From Planctomycetales bacterium (lineage in GTDB: Bacteria; Planctomycetota; Planctomycetia; Pirellulales; Thermoguttaceae): a stretch of 7,346 nucleotides of DNA. Below are positions 1-5,839 of this stretch, piece by piece; positions within the stretch are counted from its first letter, which is position 1, and every line of letters starts with the position of its first letter. The translations under genes were made by a program, and so were the position numbers. The stretch is from the NCBI GenBank assembly GCA_007127495.1, contig SKZG01000406.1, positions 1-7,346 on the forward strand. The letters run 5' to 3'. Below the pieces are notes generated by a model. That model worked only from the letters and a program-made list of their open reading frames with translations. It searched no databases and was not told the origin of the DNA.

Positions 1-430
1 CCAAGTAGACGGTCTTTTCCGGGCAAGGATTCGCTCGCTGCCGCCAATACTGGAACGCCATTTTCAGCGCCACTTCCACCGCTGTGGCGCCGTCGTCGGA
101 AAAGAACACGTGCCCCAGACCCTCCGGGGCAAGATCGACCAGCCGGCGCGCCAACTGGATGGTCGTCGAGTTGGACGAGCCCAGGTTGGTCACGTGGGCT
201 ACGCGGTCAAGCTGCCCCCGAATGGCCGCATCGATACGCGGGTGCCGGTGGCCATGGATGTTGCACCACAGGCTGCTGTTGCCGTCGAGATACCGATTTC
301 CGTCGATATCGACCAGCTCGCACCCCTCGCCGCGTTCCAGCAGCAAGGGTTCATGTTCGGCCATCTGGGTGAACGCATGCCAAACGAGCGTCCGATCCCA
401 CGTTTCGAGTTCTTCTCGTGTCGGTTTCAT
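1..430 (-). CDS. bioA: Adenosylmethionine-8-amino-7-oxononanoate aminotransferase BioA, N-terminal part (runs off left edge)
   Basis: Only the first 143 codons are present; the frame is still open at the window edge. BioA is a PLP-dependent class III aminotransferase of biotin synthesis. It makes 7,8-diaminononanoate from KAPA and unusually uses S-adenosylmethionine as amino donor. Visible marks are WDRTLVWHAFTQM near residues 11-23, the substrate-site segment SSLWCNIHGHRHP at 52-64 (equivalent to SSWWAAIHGYNHP of E. coli BioA), and the PLP-phosphate loop plus helix SDDGATAVEVALKMAFQYW at 111-129. The tryptophan-rich N-terminus and this helix favour BioA over ornithine or GABA aminotransferases. 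The catalytic lysine lies outside the window. The ATG shares ATGA with the TGA stop of the upstream DUF62 gene, so translation is probably coupled. Confidence 0.9.
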   Translation of the reverse strand, partial: MKPTREELETWDRTLVWHAFTQMAEHEPLLLERGEGCELVDIDGNRYLDGNSSLWCNIHGHRHPRIDAAIRGQLDRVAHVTNLGSSNSTTIQLARRLVDLAPEGLGHVFFSDDGATAVEVALKMAFQYWRQRANPCPEKTVYL

Positions 431-1212
431 TCCCACGCCACGATCACCGGCATGCCGATTTCGATTCCCAGCCGGCCTGCGGCATTATCGTCCACCACGG
501 CCAGTTCGAGTTGGCCGGTAGACCCAATAATGGCGACAAGCGTTCCGGGCGGATGCTCGGCGTAGGTTCGGTAAATGCCAAAAGTTTCGTAGATATTGCA
601 GATGATGCACGCGCGTTCGTCCGTGGGCCGGCCTTCGAGCATCTCGACGGTAATATTCGTGATCAGGTTCCCGTACGAGTCGATTTGCTCCACGGCGCCT
701 TCGATCCGCCGCTCGCCGCGGTGGACTCGCATCCATTGTATGGCCACCAGATCGTCTTGGGGCGGCCCGAGTCGTTCGGGCGGGAGGCCGCGGGCGAGGT
801 GCGCCGCGACGGGGGCCATGATGTCGCGGCCGTGGAACGTATTGGAAACCTCCGGCAGCCAGAACTCGGGCTCGGCAAGACGGATGACCTGCTCCGGCCG
901 ATGCCGCTCGGTAAGGCGGCTGAGCAGGCCGTTGTCGGGCGCAACGTAGTGCCGCCCCTCGATGCGGGCATAGACAATCGCCCGCTCGGTGCCGACGCCC
1001 GGATCGACGACCGCCACGTGGATGGAATTGGGGGGAAAACGTGGGCAAACCGAGTCGAGCACCATGGCGGCATGGCGCACGTCCTGGGCCGGCACGTCGT
1101 GGGTCACGTCGACGAGGGTGACGTCGGGATTCGTCGAGAGGATCACACCCTTCATGGCCGCCACGTAAGGGCTTCCCGTCCCGAAATCGGTGGTCAAAGT
1201 GATGATGCTCAC
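427..1212 (-). CDS. DUF62 family S-adenosyl-L-methionine hydrolase (SAM hydroxide adenosyltransferase)
   Basis: The 261-aa protein belongs to the DUF62/SAM hydroxide adenosyltransferase family, which hydrolyses S-adenosylmethionine to adenosine and methionine and is related to the SAM fluorinase and chlorinase. Family motifs occur in order: ITLTTDFG (4-11), DVTHDVPAQD (35-44), VAVVDPGVGTER (67-77), YVAPDNG (89-95), NTFHGRD (124-130), IDSYGNLITNI (177-187) and a C-terminal STGQLELAV (231-239). D70, R77 and H127 match the Asp-Arg-His triad known for the water-using members, so a hydrolase is favoured over a halogenase. The start is a GTG at 1212 with GGAG seven bases upstream (1220-1223), giving VSIITLTTDF. 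The same frame stays open upstream to 1410, but that part overlaps gatB and lacks family sequence. The start lies 35 nt after the gatB stop, and the stop overlaps bioA as ATGA. The physiological role of this family is uncertain. Confidence 0.9.
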   Translation of the reverse strand: MSIITLTTDFGTGSPYVAAMKGVILSTNPDVTLVDVTHDVPAQDVRHAAMVLDSVCPRFPPNSIHVAVVDPGVGTERAIVYARIEGRHYVAPDNGLLSRLTERHRPEQVIRLAEPEFWLPEVSNTFHGRDIMAPVAAHLARGLPPERLGPPQDDLVAIQWMRVHRGERRIEGAVEQIDSYGNLITNITVEMLEGRPTDERACIICNIYETFGIYRTYAEHPPGTLVAIIGSTGQLELAVVDDNAAGRLGIEIGMPVIVAWE

Positions 1213-1247
1213 GGCTGGACTCCGTGGGGCCGCTCCGGCCTCGGTTC

Positions 1248-2723
1248 TTACATGCCTGCAATCAGTTTCAGGCAAATGTCCTTTACCCGTCCCGGATCGG
1301 CATTGGGGTTGTGCTTTTTGGCCTGTCCGATCAGGGAACCGACGGCCTTTTCCTTCCCGGCCTGGACCTGGGCGACGATTTTCGGATTCGCTTCGAGGAG
1401 CCGGCGGCACAGGGTTTCGAGTTCCGCCTCGTCCACGCGCTCGATTCCCAGCCGTTTCATGGCCTGCTCAACGGTTTCGCCATGGTCGATCATCTCGGCC
1501 AGCACCTCGCGGCCGCGGCTTGTCGTCAATTCGCCGGCAAGGACGGCCTTGAGCAACGCGGCGAATTCGGTCGCCGGCACCGGGTAGGCGTCGATGGTCG
1601 TCTGCCGATCGTTCAGCCAGCGGAGCACACCCTGCTGAATCCAGTTGCACGCCGTCTTGCCGTCGCCGCAGGCGTCGGCGACGGCCAGGTAATAGTCCAC
1701 CAGCGCGCGGCCCTGGTTGACCAACACGTCAGCGTCGTAGGGCGTGATGCCGTAGCCGGTTTCTAACCGGGCGCGGAGCGCGGCGGGCAGCTCGCCCAAG
1801 GAAGCCCGAACCGACTCGACCGTTTCCTCGGGCAGGACCACCGGCAGAAGATCCGGATCGGGAAAATAGCGGTAATCGCTCGATTCCTCCTTGGCGCGCT
1901 GTTCGTACGTTGCCTGGCGCCCTTCGTCCCAGCCGCGCGTGGTCTTGTGGCCGCCGGGTTCCCCCAGCCGGACCCCCAGTTCCTGCCACAGGCGCCATTG
2001 TCGCTCCGCCTCGTACGAGAGCGCCCGCTCGACCGCCCGGAAGCTGTTCATATTCTTCACTTCGACGATGGGCGTGGGGACGGGCCCATCGGCGGTGCCG
2101 ACGTGAAGATTGATGTTGGCATCGACGCGGAGCGAGCCTTCCTGCATGTTGCAGTCGCTCACGCCGAGGTAGCCCAGCAGCAGCTTCAGTTCGGTCAGGT
2201 AGCATTTGGCTTCGGCCGGGCTGCGCAGGTCGGGTTCGCTGACGATTTCCAGAAGCGGTGTCCCGGCGCGGTTCAGGTCGATTCGGCTGTCGGCCCGGCC
2301 GACCGCCTCGTCGTGCATGCTCTTCCCGGCGTCCTCCTCCAAATGGGCGCGCGTAATCCCCACGCGCTTCGAAGCGAACGCGCCTTTCGGGTCGCTGATT
2401 TCCAGCCAGCCGCAGTGGCTGAGCGGCAGGTCGTACTGGCTGATCTGGTAGCCCTTGGGCAAGTCGGGGTAAAAGTACTGTTTGCGGTCCCACTTGGTCG
2501 ACCGGGGAATCGTGCAGTTCAGCGCCACAGCCGTGCGGAGTGCAAGCTGGACGGCCTGGCGGTTTATCACGGGCAGCGAGCCGGGCATCCCGATGCAAAC
2601 CGGGCAGGTTTGCGTATTGGGCGGCGCGCCGAATCGCGTACTACATCCGCAGAACAGCTTGCTGCGCGTGAGCAACTGCACGTGGACTTCCAGCCCGATC
2701 AGGATGACGTAAGGTTCGGTCAT
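1248..2723 (-). CDS. gatB: Aspartyl/glutamyl-tRNA(Asn/Gln) amidotransferase subunit B
   Basis: GatB is the kinase and tRNA-binding subunit of GatCAB. It phosphorylates Glu (or Asp) mischarged on tRNA-Gln (or tRNA-Asn) so that ammonia from GatA can amidate it. The 491-aa length is normal. Visible are the N-terminal IGLEVHVQL (9-17), a zinc-type cysteine set C25, C27, C40 and C43, YPDLPKGYQISQYD (85-98), HLEEDAGK (127-134), the signature DLNRAGTPLLEIV (149-161), KNMNSF (223-228) and DYRYFPDPDL (283-292). A C-terminal GatB/YqeY-type helical domain follows from about 330 to the end. The ATG at 2723 overlaps the gatA stop as ATGA. The frame is open much further upstream, to 3587, but that stretch lies antisense-like over gatA in another frame and shows no family sequence. 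The presence of GatCAB implies indirect Gln-tRNA and/or Asn-tRNA formation. Confidence 0.98.
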   Translation of the reverse strand: MTEPYVILIGLEVHVQLLTRSKLFCGCSTRFGAPPNTQTCPVCIGMPGSLPVINRQAVQLALRTAVALNCTIPRSTKWDRKQYFYPDLPKGYQISQYDLPLSHCGWLEISDPKGAFASKRVGITRAHLEEDAGKSMHDEAVGRADSRIDLNRAGTPLLEIVSEPDLRSPAEAKCYLTELKLLLGYLGVSDCNMQEGSLRVDANINLHVGTADGPVPTPIVEVKNMNSFRAVERALSYEAERQWRLWQELGVRLGEPGGHKTTRGWDEGRQATYEQRAKEESSDYRYFPDPDLLPVVLPEETVESVRASLGELPAALRARLETGYGITPYDADVLVNQGRALVDYYLAVADACGDGKTACNWIQQGVLRWLNDRQTTIDAYPVPATEFAALLKAVLAGELTTSRGREVLAEMIDHGETVEQAMKRLGIERVDEAELETLCRRLLEANPKIVAQVQAGKEKAVGSLIGQAKKHNPNADPGRVKDICLKLIAGM

Positions 2724-4255
2724 GGCGCTGCGGTATGCCAATCGGTCGCTTGTTGGAACATGGTTGCCGCGCGGAGCAGCCGCTCGTCTTCGAACGGCGG
2801 CGCTTGCAGGTGCAGCCCGATGGGCAATCGCCCGGTACTGAATCCGCAGGGGACCGCGATTCCGGGCAAGCCGGCCAAATTGGTGCTGGCCGTGTACAGG
2901 TCGAACAGGTACATGGCCAAGGGATCGTCGGCCTTTTCGCCCAGCTTGTAGGCCGGTGTGGGCGTGACGGGCCCGACGATCAAGTCGACTCCCTTGAACG
3001 CTTCTTGGAAATCGCGGTGGATAAGCCGGCGCACTTTCAATGCTTTCAGGTAGTATGCGTCGTAGTAGCCGGCACTGAGTGCGTAGGTGCCCAACATAAC
3101 GCGGCGCTTGACTTCGAGGCCGAACCCTTCGGAGCGGCTGCACCGGTACATGCGAATCAAGGCGCTGTCCAACGCTTCCAAGCCGGCGGAATCGCCCGCC
3201 TCGTGCAGTTGCTTCCGCTGGTGCTTCAATTCGTCGAGCATCGCCGGTTCTTTGGTGCGGTAGCCGTAATGCGCGCCGTCGTACCGGGCCAGATTCGCCG
3301 AGGCCTCGCAGGAAGCGATGATGTAGTACGTGGCGACGGCGTAGCGGCTGTGCGGCAGCGACACCTCGGCCACCGTGGCGCCAAGCGACTCGTACACCCG
3401 AATTGCCTCGCGCACCGCCTGCTCGACTTCCCCGTCGAGCCCCTCGCCGAAATGTTCGCGCACCAAACCTAATCGCAGGCCCACAAGCGGCCGGCGGACC
3501 GCCAGCGAGTAGGCGGGCACGGGCCGGTTGACCGACGTGGAATCGTTCGGGTCGTGCCCGGCGAGGACCTCGAGCAGCAGGGCGCAATCCTCGGCGGTCT
3601 GGGCAATGGGTCCGATCTGATCCAAACTGCTGGCGAACGCCACGAGGCCGAACCGGCTAACGCGGCCGTAGCTCGGCTTCAGACCCGTCACACCGCAAAG
3701 GGCCGCTGGGCAGCGGATCGAACCACCGGTATCGGTGCCGACCGCGAGCGGGGCCATTCGCGCGGCAACGCACGCCGCCGACCCCCCGCTGCTGCCGCCG
3801 GGAATGCGCTGCGGGTCCCAAGGGTTGGTGGTCTTTTGGAAGGCCGAGTTCTCGGTCGAGCCGCCCATGGCGAACTCGTCCAGGTTCGTACGCCCGAGAA
3901 GTACGGCGTCGGCCTCTTTGAGCTTCCGAATTGCCGTGGCGTCGTAAGGCGGATGGAAGTTGCCGAGCATGTGGGAGGCGCACGTGGTCAACTGCCCTTC
4001 CTGGCACAGGAGGTCTTTCACAGCCACCGGCAGGCCGGCCAATCGGCCGACCGGCTGCCCGGCGGCCCGCTTGCGGTCGATCCTCTCGGCCTGTTCGAGG
4101 ACCGAATCGGCATGGATGTGCAGGAACGCCTTCACAGTACCGTCGCACCGGTCGATCTGATCCATATATGCCTGCGCGAGTTCGACGGCAGAGAGCGCAC
4201 CGGCCTGGAGCTGCCGGAGCAAGATGGTGGCCGTATGGTCCAGAAGGCTAATCAT
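2720..4255 (-). CDS. gatA: Aspartyl/glutamyl-tRNA(Asn/Gln) amidotransferase subunit A
   Basis: GatA is the glutaminase subunit of GatCAB, an amidase-signature enzyme that releases ammonia from glutamine and channels it to GatB. The 511-aa protein carries the amidase core GLPVAVKDLL (74-83), the glycine/serine loop IPGGSSGGSAA (151-161) and GTDTGGSIRCPAALCG (173-188). The Ser-cisSer-Lys triad is complete as K80, S155 and S179, each one position from the S. aureus residues K79, S154 and S178. The C-terminal part has the expected IVGPVTPTPAYKLGE, and NLAGLPGIAVPCG follows. The ATG at 4255 was chosen because it overlaps the gatC stop as ATGA, has a G-rich stretch five bases upstream and gives a family-like N-terminus. 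An in-frame ATG 33 nt upstream would only extend it into gatC. Confidence 0.98.
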   Translation of the reverse strand: MISLLDHTATILLRQLQAGALSAVELAQAYMDQIDRCDGTVKAFLHIHADSVLEQAERIDRKRAAGQPVGRLAGLPVAVKDLLCQEGQLTTCASHMLGNFHPPYDATAIRKLKEADAVLLGRTNLDEFAMGGSTENSAFQKTTNPWDPQRIPGGSSGGSAACVAARMAPLAVGTDTGGSIRCPAALCGVTGLKPSYGRVSRFGLVAFASSLDQIGPIAQTAEDCALLLEVLAGHDPNDSTSVNRPVPAYSLAVRRPLVGLRLGLVREHFGEGLDGEVEQAVREAIRVYESLGATVAEVSLPHSRYAVATYYIIASCEASANLARYDGAHYGYRTKEPAMLDELKHQRKQLHEAGDSAGLEALDSALIRMYRCSRSEGFGLEVKRRVMLGTYALSAGYYDAYYLKALKVRRLIHRDFQEAFKGVDLIVGPVTPTPAYKLGEKADDPLAMYLFDLYTASTNLAGLPGIAVPCGFSTGRLPIGLHLQAPPFEDERLLRAATMFQQATDWHTAAP

Positions 4256-4545
4256 GTTACCCCCAGTACGGCGGGCACTCGATAGCACTCGTCGTCGCGG
4301 TTGGGGGCGTTGGCCAGCGCACGCTCGCGGTCGAGGCTGGGCTGGACCTCGTCGTCTCGAAAAGCATCGACCACGTCGAGCGGGTGGGCCATGGGCTCGA
4401 CGTTCGCGGTATCTACTTCATCCAGAAGCGCAATGTACTCCAGGACCGCGCCGAGCTGCCCGGTCATCTGCTCAAGCTCCGGCTCCTTCAACAGCAGCCT
4501 TGCCAGCAGCGAAACTTTTTCGACTTCATCGCGGGTGATCGCCAT
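4252..4545 (-). CDS. gatC: Aspartyl/glutamyl-tRNA(Asn/Gln) amidotransferase subunit C
   Basis: GatC is the small subunit that wraps around GatA and GatB and stabilises the complex. The 97-aa length is typical. The N-terminal helix MAITRDEVEKVSLLARLLL, the middle LGAVLEYIALLDEVDTANVEPMAHP and the C-terminal RDDEVQPSLDRERALANAP, ending in a YRVPAVLG segment, follow the family pattern throughout. The ATG at 4545 gives the family start; longer in-frame starts to 4683 would run into rpmB. The upstream Shine-Dalgarno is weak (a GAG about eight bases before the ATG). It follows rpmB after a 94-nt gap in which no convincing promoter or terminator is visible. The stop overlaps the gatA start, so gatC-gatA-gatB form a tightly coupled set. 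Confidence 0.97.
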   Translation of the reverse strand: MAITRDEVEKVSLLARLLLKEPELEQMTGQLGAVLEYIALLDEVDTANVEPMAHPLDVVDAFRDDEVQPSLDRERALANAPNRDDECYRVPAVLGVT

Positions 4546-4639
4546 GGTACGGCTCGATCGCAAAGTAGGATGCGTCAATGCGCGGGACGACCGACAGCCC
4601 GCCGTCGAGGCCCAACGCCGGTTGCGCAGCGAATGACTC

Positions 4640-4915
4640 CTAGGCCGGCTTGGCTTCTTTTGGCAAACGAAACGGAATTGCACGGACGCGTTTGGTGACC
4701 GCGCCGCTGCGGATGCACTGCGTGCAAACCCGAACGGTCTTGTGCGTGCCGTTGGCCGTCGTCACCCGGACCCGCTGCAAATTGGGCTTGAACTTCCGGC
4801 GGGCAATTCCGGTCACCTTGGTGCCGACTCCGCCGAGGTATTTCGCCTTCCCCCGATGGGCGACCGAATTGCCCATGACGGGCTGTTTTCCACACATTTC
4901 GCAAGCAAAAGCCAT
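4640..4915 (-). CDS. rpmB: Large ribosomal subunit protein bL28
   Basis: The gene encodes a 91-aa L28 protein of the 50S subunit. The N-terminus MAFACEMCGKQPVMGNSVAH and the following KFKPNLQRVR and the C-terminal RVCTQCIRSG are characteristic. C5 and C8, together with C64 and C67, form the four-cysteine zinc-binding arrangement of the zinc-containing version of L28. The ATG at 4915 is preceded by AAAGGT about nine bases upstream. An in-frame ATG at 5029 would add a 38-residue stretch that is encoded by the hairpin element and has no family counterpart, so it is rejected. It sits upstream of gatCAB, and a candidate promoter and a hairpin element lie in its 5' region. Confidence 0.97.
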   Translation of the reverse strand: MAFACEMCGKQPVMGNSVAHRGKAKYLGGVGTKVTGIARRKFKPNLQRVRVTTANGTHKTVRVCTQCIRSGAVTKRVRAIPFRLPKEAKPA

Positions 4916-4958
4916 GGCAAGGTACCTTTCCACACTCCTCCAGGACACGGATAAAACC

Positions 4959-5059
4959 GGCTCCTCCGTTTCCAAGTGCAGGCCGCCCGCGGGCAGCAGG
5001 CGCACGGCGACCACCGTCGTCGCCGACACAGCAGCAGGGCACCTGGAAACGAAAGAGCC
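4959..5059 (-). repeat. Hairpin element copy A (101 bp, in presumed rpmB leader)
   Basis: The arms are 4959-4979 and 5039-5059 and can form a 21-pair helix. The plus-strand left arm reads GGCTCCTCCG then TTTCCAAGTGC. Three arm positions deviate from perfect complementarity: 4964/5054, 4966/5052 and 4975/5043. All three are G-U pairs in minus-strand (rpmB-sense) RNA but A-C mismatches in plus-strand RNA. Inside lie a perfect palindrome GCCCGCGGGC (4985-4994) and a 7-bp hairpin, CGGCGAC (5005-5011) with GTCGCCG (5019-5025) around a 7-nt loop. Length, arm sequence and internal layout match copy B at 7055-7156, while the core sequence does not. Strand is given as that of rpmB; a palindrome has no clear orientation of its own. 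Confidence 0.8.
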
Positions 5060-5091
5060 ACCAAAAAACCCCTTCTGCGAGGTCGCGTCGC

Positions 5092-5120
5092 ATTGTAGCC
5101 GATCGGGCCTTTTGCGCGAA
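5092..5120 (-). promoter_or_regulatory. Candidate promoter for rpmB-gatCAB
   Basis: On the minus strand a TACAAT hexamer (5092-5097) matches the sigma70 -10 consensus at five of six positions. At a 17-nt spacing the -35 position reads TTCGCG (5115-5120), which matches only three of six. Transcription would start near 5085. It sits after the broken helicase-like relic and ahead of rpmB, where a promoter would be useful. Confidence is moderate because the -35 is poor. Confidence 0.4.
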
Positions 5121-5165
5121 GGGGGTACTTTCCGGAAAAATCGAGCAAACTGCCCCCCCAGGTCC

Positions 5166-5240
5166 CTCCTCCTGGACCGGATACGGGTCGTAAGGGAGCT
5201 GGTCGAAGTAGCGTTCGGCCAGTTCGTCGCGGGTAGGCAT
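5166..5240 (-). pseudogene. Relic: first ~25 codons of a DEAD/DEAH-box (Ski2-like) helicase gene
   Basis: An ATG at 5240, 17 nt after the spoVG stop, opens a frame whose first 25 residues read MPTRDELAERYFDQLPYDPY then PVQEE. This looks like the Q-motif N-terminus of planctomycete DEAD/DEAH-box helicases of the Ski2-like type, where YPVQEEAL is normally followed by a Walker A motif. That family match rests on memory, not a search. After E25 the similarity stops: the next residues are GPGGAVCSIFPES, and no GTGKT or DEAH motif follows in any minus-strand frame before rpmB. The break falls inside a small inverted repeat at 5158-5175. I infer an internal deletion that removed nearly the whole gene. 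A short genuine protein using this N-terminus, or an assembly join, are alternatives. No Shine-Dalgarno precedes the ATG. Confidence 0.5.
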
Positions 5241-5257
5241 GGTAGGAGGTCGGCCGG

Positions 5258-5839
5258 TCAGTCGAAGATTCCCGCGCCGAACTGCCGTTCGCCGCGCCGC
5301 GCGGCTTGCGGCTGCTGCACGGGTGCCCGGTGGGGGCCGCGGGGCGGCTCGGCCCCCTGCAACTGCTTGGGCTCCACTCCGGCGGGCCGGGGCGTGGTAG
5401 CCGGCGCCTCGTCGCTATCGCCGGCGAAGTCGTCGTACGTGGAAACGTAGCCCGGCTGCTGTGCCGCCAACTTCTCGCGGGCGAACGCCTCGATAACCCG
5501 CGATTGGATCATCTCGCGGCACGTTGCGTTGATCGGGTGGGCGATGTCGGCGTAGAGCTTGGCGCGCCCGTCATCGTCCTTCGGCATCGCCGACTCATGG
5601 AGACGAACACCGCATTGGTTGCAGTAGCCCGCTCGCAGGTGATTCTTGTAGCCGCACTGCGGGCAATGATTCGTCAGCTTGCGGCTGGGCATGGCGACAA
5701 ACGGTCCAGAGGCGCCTTCGATGATCTTCAGGTCGCGCACGACGAAGGCGTCGTCGAACGTAATGGAACAAAACGCCTGAAGCCGTTCTCCCGGTTCCTC
5801 CATCAACTTTACACGAACTTCGGTGATTTCCACGGCCAT
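5258..5839 (-). CDS. spoVG: SpoVG family protein with zinc ribbon and C-terminal extension
   Basis: The first ~120 residues are a SpoVG domain, a small RNA/DNA-binding regulator named for its role in Bacillus septation. Seen are EITEVRVKLM (4-13), FCSITFDDAFVVRDLKIIEG (23-42), GPFVAMPSRKL (45-55) and a late YADIAHPINATCREMIQSRVI (96-116; shown to 20 residues at a time in the family alignment). Inserted after PSRKL is a zinc ribbon, C59, C62, C73 and C76, absent from the short Firmicutes proteins. A Pro/Gln/Arg-rich, probably disordered tail (about 145-186) ends in FGAGIFD. Total length is 193 aa against roughly 90-100 in Bacillus. The ATG at 5839 has its AAGGAG only one base away; a GTG two codons later (5833) has ideal spacing of seven and gives MEITEVR, the usual family start, so it may be the true one. 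The gene overlaps the ispE end by 25-31 nt. Confidence 0.93.
   Translation of the reverse strand: MAVEITEVRVKLMEEPGERLQAFCSITFDDAFVVRDLKIIEGASGPFVAMPSRKLTNHCPQCGYKNHLRAGYCNQCGVRLHESAMPKDDDGRAKLYADIAHPINATCREMIQSRVIEAFAREKLAAQQPGYVSTYDDFAGDSDEAPATTPRPAGVEPKQLQGAEPPRGPHRAPVQQPQAARRGERQFGAGIFD

Larger units (their letters stand above)
4916..5165 (-). promoter_or_regulatory. rpmB upstream region / presumed 5' leader, no gene
   Basis: This 250-nt stretch lies between the helicase-like relic and rpmB and contains no credible protein. One minus-strand frame stays open across it and on through rpmB in the wrong phase, which in GC-rich DNA means little. It holds the candidate -10 box at 5092-5097 and hairpin element copy A at 4959-5059. 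Directly after the element, in the direction of transcription, comes GGTTTTATCC (4949-4958), so the long stem is followed by a short run of four T. If transcription starts near 5085, the rpmB mRNA has a leader of about 170 nt containing the whole element. An attenuator or translation-control role is conceivable but not shown. Confidence 0.5.

Noticed and set aside
418..1587. Long plus-strand open frame opposite DUF62 and gatB
   Set aside because: It is antisense to two well-supported genes, its translation has no family features, and GC-rich DNA commonly leaves such frames open.
1947..2951. Plus-strand open frame of 334 codons opposite gatB and gatA
   Set aside because: It crosses the junction of two confirmed genes on the other strand and resembles no protein family I know.
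2724..3587. N-terminal extension of gatB over gatA
   Set aside because: GatB family sequence begins at the ATG at 2723; the upstream part overlaps gatA in another frame and has no family similarity.
3554..4285. Plus-strand open frame opposite gatA
   Set aside because: It mirrors the codon pattern of gatA and has no start signal or recognisable domain.
4546..4639. Promoter or terminator between rpmB and gatC
   Set aside because: A TTGACG is present but no -10 box stands at proper spacing, and no stem followed by a T-run is visible.
4959..5059. Hairpin elements as integron attC sites
   Set aside because: The expected paired RYYYAAC and GTTRRRY core sites are not found at the ends, and no integrase or cassette genes are nearby.
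4575..5165. Continuation of the helicase-like frame as a 221-residue protein
   Set aside because: After residue 25 it runs through the hairpin element and through rpmB in the wrong frame, with no helicase motif.
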